DNA of 8,477 nt, taken from the NCBI GenBank assembly GCA_002495065.1, contig DADT01000030.1, positions 1,413-9,889 on the forward strand. Direction: 5' to 3'. Positions 6,011 through 8,477 of the stretch are shown here, piece after piece. The position numbers and the translations under genes are program-made. The notes beneath the pieces were generated by a model. It saw only the letters and a list, made by a program, of their open reading frames with translations, ran no database searches and was not told the DNA's origin. The number at the start of each line of letters is the position of its first letter. Position 1 is the first letter of the stretch. Source of the stretch: Methanoregula sp. UBA471 (GTDB taxonomy: Archaea; Halobacteriota; Methanomicrobia; Methanomicrobiales; Methanospirillaceae).

Positions 6011-6067
6011 ACTTGTATAATATAAAGGCGCCGCCTGTCCAAAAGGCTTTCTCCCATAAAGTAACTT

Positions 6068-6075
6068 AAAAAAAA
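6068..6075 (-). terminator. U8 terminator after ilvC
   Basis: Eight A residues on the plus strand read as a U8 run on the minus strand, 22 nt beyond the ilvC stop codon. This suggests ilvC transcripts mostly end here, so aIF2-beta probably has its own promoter in the remaining spacer. Confidence 0.55.
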
Positions 6076-6097
6076 TTGGATTCAGATTGATATAAAA

Positions 6098-7087
6098 TTA
6101 TTTTTTAAACTGGGGCATCATACTGCGTACTTCACTCCCTATTTCTTCGATAAGATGATCTTCATCTGCTTTGGTTAATGCATTAAAGACCGGACGGTTC
6201 ACCATATTTTCAAGCATCCATTCCCTGGCAAATTTTCCGGACTGGATTTCTTCAAGGATCTCCTGCATCGCCTCATAAGCCTCGGGACCGATAACCCGGG
6301 GACCGCGGGTGAGATCGCCATACTGGGCGGTGTTGCTGATATACTGGCGCATATTTGTAAGCCCCCCTTCGTAAATCAGATCCACAATCAGTTTCAGCTC
6401 ATGGAGGACCTCAAGATATGCCATTTCAGGTTCGTAACCGGCATTCACGAGCGTCTCGAAGCCTGCTTTAACCAGGGAAGTACACCCGCCGCAGAGAACA
6501 GCCTGTTCTCCGAAAAGATCCGTTTCGGTTTCTTCCCGGAACGATGTTTCAAGTACGACTGCACGTGTGGCACCAATCCCCTTTGCATAGGCAAGTGCAA
6601 CCTGATGCGCTTTTCCGGAATAATCCTGGTGGATGGCAATAAGTGCAGGTACACCCTTTCCTTCCTCATACTGTCTGCGCACCATGAATCCGGGTCCCTT
6701 AGGTGCTACCATGATAACATCCACCGTGGAGGGCGGTACAATCTGCCCGAAATGGATGTTGAATCCGTGGGAGAACATCAAACATTTCCCATCAGAAAGA
6801 TAGGGCATGATTTCATTCTTGTACACAGCGGCCTGGTGTTCATCAGGCAGAAGGATCTGAACAATATCTGCTTTTTTAACAGCCTCGGCAACCGTCATAA
6901 CCTTCATACCATCCCCGGTTGCTGCATCCCAGCTCTTTCCACGGCGAAGCCCGATCACCACATCGAATCCACTGTCCTTGAGGTTGAGAGACTGCCCGCG
7001 CCCTTGTGAACCGTATCCGATCACGGCAATGCGTTTTCCCTTCAACACAGAGAGATCCGCATCTGCATCATAATATTTTGTTAACAT
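6098..7087 (-). CDS. ilvC: Ketol-acid reductoisomerase (class I)
   Basis: This enzyme converts 2-acetolactate and 2-aceto-2-hydroxybutyrate to the dihydroxy acids of the valine, leucine and isoleucine pathway, using NAD(P)H and Mg2+ in the cytoplasm. The 329-residue length fits the short class I form. The Rossmann motif GYGSQG is at 24-29, and the cofactor-specificity loop is GLRRGKSW (46-53), whose arginines suggest NADPH. H107 lies in SHGFNIHF. Mg2+ ligands are D190 and E194 (ETDLFGEQ) plus E226 and E230 (LEVLHE); S251 is in YISNTA. I chose the ATG at 7087: it gives the family N-terminus (MLTKYYD) and is preceded by a GGGATC ribosome-binding-like element. An in-frame TTG at 7114 would add nine residues but probably lies upstream of the transcript start. 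No acetolactate synthase or other ilv/leu genes lie in the window. Confidence 0.97.
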   Translation of the reverse strand: MLTKYYDADADLSVLKGKRIAVIGYGSQGRGQSLNLKDSGFDVVIGLRRGKSWDAATGDGMKVMTVAEAVKKADIVQILLPDEHQAAVYKNEIMPYLSDGKCLMFSHGFNIHFGQIVPPSTVDVIMVAPKGPGFMVRRQYEEGKGVPALIAIHQDYSGKAHQVALAYAKGIGATRAVVLETSFREETETDLFGEQAVLCGGCTSLVKAGFETLVNAGYEPEMAYLEVLHELKLIVDLIYEGGLTNMRQYISNTAQYGDLTRGPRVIGPEAYEAMQEILEEIQSGKFAREWMLENMVNRPVFNALTKADEDHLIEEIGSEVRSMMPQFKK

Positions 7088-7127
7088 AGTAGATCCCTTT
7101 GATATCTGCAACAAAGCACATAAATAT

Positions 7128-7135
7128 TATATAAA
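7128..7135 (-). promoter_or_regulatory. TATA box of ilvC
   Basis: On the minus strand this reads TTTATATA, a perfect match to the methanogen TATA box. Usual spacing places the transcript start near 7104-7108 and gives a leader of about 17-21 nt to the ATG at 7087, which argues against the upstream TTG as start. Confidence 0.7.
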
Positions 7136-7182
7136 AAAACTAAAGAAGCAAAACCGGAAAAAAATACTGGGATGCGATGACC

Positions 7183-7191
7183 TATTAAATA
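7183..7191 (+). promoter_or_regulatory. TATA box of mptA
   Basis: TATTAAATA on the plus strand would start transcription near 7210-7215, about 20-25 nt before the proposed TTG start codon of mptA at 7235. It sits about 50 bp from the ilvC TATA box on the opposite strand, so the promoters are divergent but do not overlap. Confidence 0.5.
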
Positions 7192-7234
7192 CCTGTCCAG
7201 AAATGAGAGGGACGCCCAGACGTTTTCTCAGGAG

Positions 7235-8179
7235 TTGCCGGACATTCAGGCAACATCTCCTGACGTGAGGATAAACCTCACCCGCGTCGGTGTGAAGAAT
7301 GTAAAAAAACTCGTTGAAGTGCACCGCAAAGAGAAAAGGCCGGTCATATTTATTTCTAACTTCGATGTATACGTAGACCTGCCCGGAAGCCTGAAAGGAG
7401 CCAACCTTTCCCGTAACTTTGAGGTGATCGATGAGGTTCTCCAGCAGGCAATCGATGGAGATGTAAACAAAATTGAGAAACTTTGCAGTGTTGTTGCACG
7501 AAAACTTCTGGACCGCCATGAATATGCTGATCGGACGGAAGTCTTTATGCGCAGTGAGTTCATGGTGAAACGGGAAACACCCATCAGTCATACCGTTTGC
7601 CATGAAGTTGTCAAGGTTCACGCACGTGCTGTTGCCCGAAGGACATTCAGAGATCCTATTGTGAGAAAGAGCATTGGTGCGGAAGTGACGGGTATGACCG
7701 CCTGCCCGTGTGCCCAGAACATCATGAAGGAGCGGGCAGATCACGTTCTCCAGAATCTTGGGGTCGGCCCTAACCAGATTGAGGCATTTTTCAACGAAGT
7801 CCCCATGGCAACGCATAATCAGCGTGGCAGGGGCTTTCTCTGCATCGAAACAGATGATGACCAGGATGTCGATCTTGAAAAGATTATTTCGATCCTGAAA
7901 GAATCGATGAGTGCCGGCATCTATGAGCTGTTGAAAAGGGGTGATGAAAGTGCGGTGGTTCTTGCCGCGCACAAGAATCCCCGGTTTGTGGAAGACTGTG
8001 TCCGCGAAATGGCAAAAAAAGTCCTCGCGGAATTCGAGTATCTCTCCGGTGATTCGGTCGTCACGATAAAACAGACAAATGAAGAGAGCATTCACCAGCA
8101 TGATGCATACGCCGAACGCCGTGCAACCATTGCTGAATTATTTGATGAACTCAACAGTGATAAACAAAATACCGAGTGA
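7235..8179 (+). CDS. mptA: GTP cyclohydrolase MptA (FolE2-type, Fe(II)-dependent)
   Basis: MptA converts GTP to 7,8-dihydroneopterin 2',3'-cyclic phosphate, the first step of the pterin moiety of tetrahydromethanopterin, the methanogen C1 carrier. The 314-residue protein shows the family landmarks in order: PDVRINLTRVGV near 9-20, VDLPGSLKGANLSRN near 47-61, the metal-site cysteine motif TACPCAQ at 155-161, MATHNQRG at 191-198, ELLKRGDE at 231-238, AAHKNPRFVEDCVRE at 244-258 and IHQHDAYAER at 286-295. The usual proline of LKRPDE is glycine (G236). The start is unusual: the frame is closed by TGA at 7178-7180 and holds no ATG or GTG before the conserved N-terminus. TTG at 7235 gives MPDIQATSPD, which lines up with the start of the family, but its GGAG (7231-7234) touches the codon with no spacer. 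The product is sure; the exact start is not. Confidence 0.95.
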   Translation: MPDIQATSPDVRINLTRVGVKNVKKLVEVHRKEKRPVIFISNFDVYVDLPGSLKGANLSRNFEVIDEVLQQAIDGDVNKIEKLCSVVARKLLDRHEYADRTEVFMRSEFMVKRETPISHTVCHEVVKVHARAVARRTFRDPIVRKSIGAEVTGMTACPCAQNIMKERADHVLQNLGVGPNQIEAFFNEVPMATHNQRGRGFLCIETDDDQDVDLEKIISILKESMSAGIYELLKRGDESAVVLAAHKNPRFVEDCVREMAKKVLAEFEYLSGDSVVTIKQTNEESIHQHDAYAERRATIAELFDELNSDKQNTE

Positions 8180-8190
8180 AAAAACCTCGG
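8172..8190 (+). terminator. Hairpin spanning the mptA stop codon, with T-rich tract downstream
   Basis: CCGAG (8172-8176) and CTCGG (8186-8190) pair perfectly, with the TGA stop (8177-8179) and an A-rich stretch in the nine-base loop. The 8218-8240 region downstream (CATTTATTATTTTATTTG) is T-rich but broken by A residues. Together they probably mark the mptA 3' end, by termination or by stabilising the mRNA. Confidence 0.45.
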
Positions 8191-8347
8191 CATCTTCAAA
8201 TTATATTTTGAACTGAAAAATTCATTTATTATTTTATTTGTGTGAATATAATCACAAGATACAAGTTAAAATGATTTGTTTTACCATTATATGGCAAAGA
8301 CGACACAATTTCATGCTTTTTTTCGAAAATCTGCATTCATAATAAGG

Positions 8348-8357
8348 GTTATAAAAT
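8348..8357 (+). promoter_or_regulatory. TATA box-like element near the right edge
   Basis: GTTATAAAAT has good archaeal TATA character and is identical to the element at 5190-5199. The predicted transcript start (about 8376-8382) falls inside the palindrome at 8377-8395. No coding start follows within the window. Confidence 0.35.
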
Positions 8358-8476
8358 CAATGATACAAGATAGATCGAACGTACTTTGTACGGTCAATTA
8401 TCTCTAGAGATGAGAGAAGTATAGAGTGTATAGCAGTATGAACAACCCAACGTAACATGAGGCGATAATATTTGTC
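8357..8476 (-). CDS. Possible truncated reading frame entering from the right edge
   Basis: On the minus strand one frame is open from the window edge for 39 codons to a TGA at 8357-8359. The predicted C-terminus includes YRLMLRWVVHTAIHSILLSS and ends in RSILYH. The hydrophobic pattern is protein-like, but I recognise no family, and 39 open codons in AT-rich DNA can occur by chance. The palindrome at 8377-8395 and the TATA-like box lie in or next to it, so the coding and regulatory readings compete. Confidence 0.2.
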   Translation of the reverse strand, partial: DKYYRLMLRWVVHTAIHSILLSSLEIIDRTKYVRSILYH

Positions 8477-8477
8477 G

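Larger units (their letters stand above)
8180..8477. other. AT-rich gene-poor stretch with palindromes at the right edge
   Basis: No complete gene is visible in these 298 nt. It contains TGTGA-N6-TCACA at 8241-8256, GTTATAAAAT at 8348-8357, an imperfect 19-bp palindrome at 8377-8395 with core CGTAC-TTT-GTACG, and a perfect 10-bp palindrome TCTCTAGAGA at 8401-8410. On the plus strand every candidate start after the TATA box meets a stop within a few codons. It may be the leader of a gene beyond the edge, a non-coding RNA, or gene remnants. Confidence 0.4.

Noticed and set aside
5459..6025. Plus-strand frame opposite aIF2-beta
   Set aside because: Antisense to a clear aIF2-beta with zinc ribbon and TRAM domain; no independent support.
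6401..7009. Plus-strand reading frame of about 200 codons within ilvC
   Set aside because: It is antisense to an unmistakable ketol-acid reductoisomerase with every catalytic residue in place; it is a shadow frame.
7088..7114. TTG start of ilvC nine codons upstream
   Set aside because: It would lie at or before the transcript start predicted from the TTTATATA box, and the ATG at 7087 yields the standard N-terminus.
7127..8101. Long minus-strand frame of 324 codons opposite mptA
   Set aside because: The plus strand carries all MptA family motifs. The antisense product is rich in Cys, His and Phe in a pattern typical of reverse-complement coding sequence.

Overview
The window looks like a piece of a methanogenic archaeon's chromosome, most likely a member of the Methanomicrobiales or a close relative. 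Several genes are archaeal by type: a type II methionine aminopeptidase, RNA polymerase subunit L, initiation factor aIF2-beta with a C-terminal TRAM domain, and MptA, the FolE2-type GTP cyclohydrolase that starts tetrahydromethanopterin synthesis. Promoters resemble the methanogen TATA box (TTTATATA upstream of ilvC), and T-runs follow several genes. The genus is inference. I see no mobile element, CRISPR array, tRNA or rRNA.

Layout. Positions 1-119 hold no identifiable gene. At 120-682 a leftward two-gene unit encodes a two-helix membrane protein and a small winged-helix regulator. A divergent promoter region (683-739) separates it from a tight rightward run (740-4800): an M24 Xaa-Pro peptidase, methionine aminopeptidase (8-nt overlap), an AAA+ ATPase with an unrecognised N-terminal region, and a PhnP-like metallo-beta-lactamase hydrolase (1-nt gap). 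RNA polymerase subunit L follows at 4906-5175 with its own likely promoter. A 214-nt convergent gap (5176-5389) holds T-tract terminators and a possible small RNA. Leftward genes come next: aIF2-beta-TRAM (5390-6010) and, upstream of it, ketol-acid reductoisomerase (6098-7087). A divergent promoter region separates ilvC from rightward mptA (7235-8179). The last 298 nt are AT-rich, with a good TATA box, several palindromes and a possible truncated leftward reading frame.

How the genes work together. Much of the content is housekeeping. RpoL belongs to transcription, aIF2-beta to initiator-tRNA delivery, and the two M24 peptidases to N-terminal Met removal and Xaa-Pro turnover. IlvC belongs to branched-chain amino acid synthesis and MptA to C1-carrier synthesis. 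The least explained parts are the AAA+ ATPase with its coupled PhnP-like hydrolase, the membrane-protein/regulator pair, and the non-coding stretches after rpoL and mptA. I do not see a clear-cut new defence or mobile system here.
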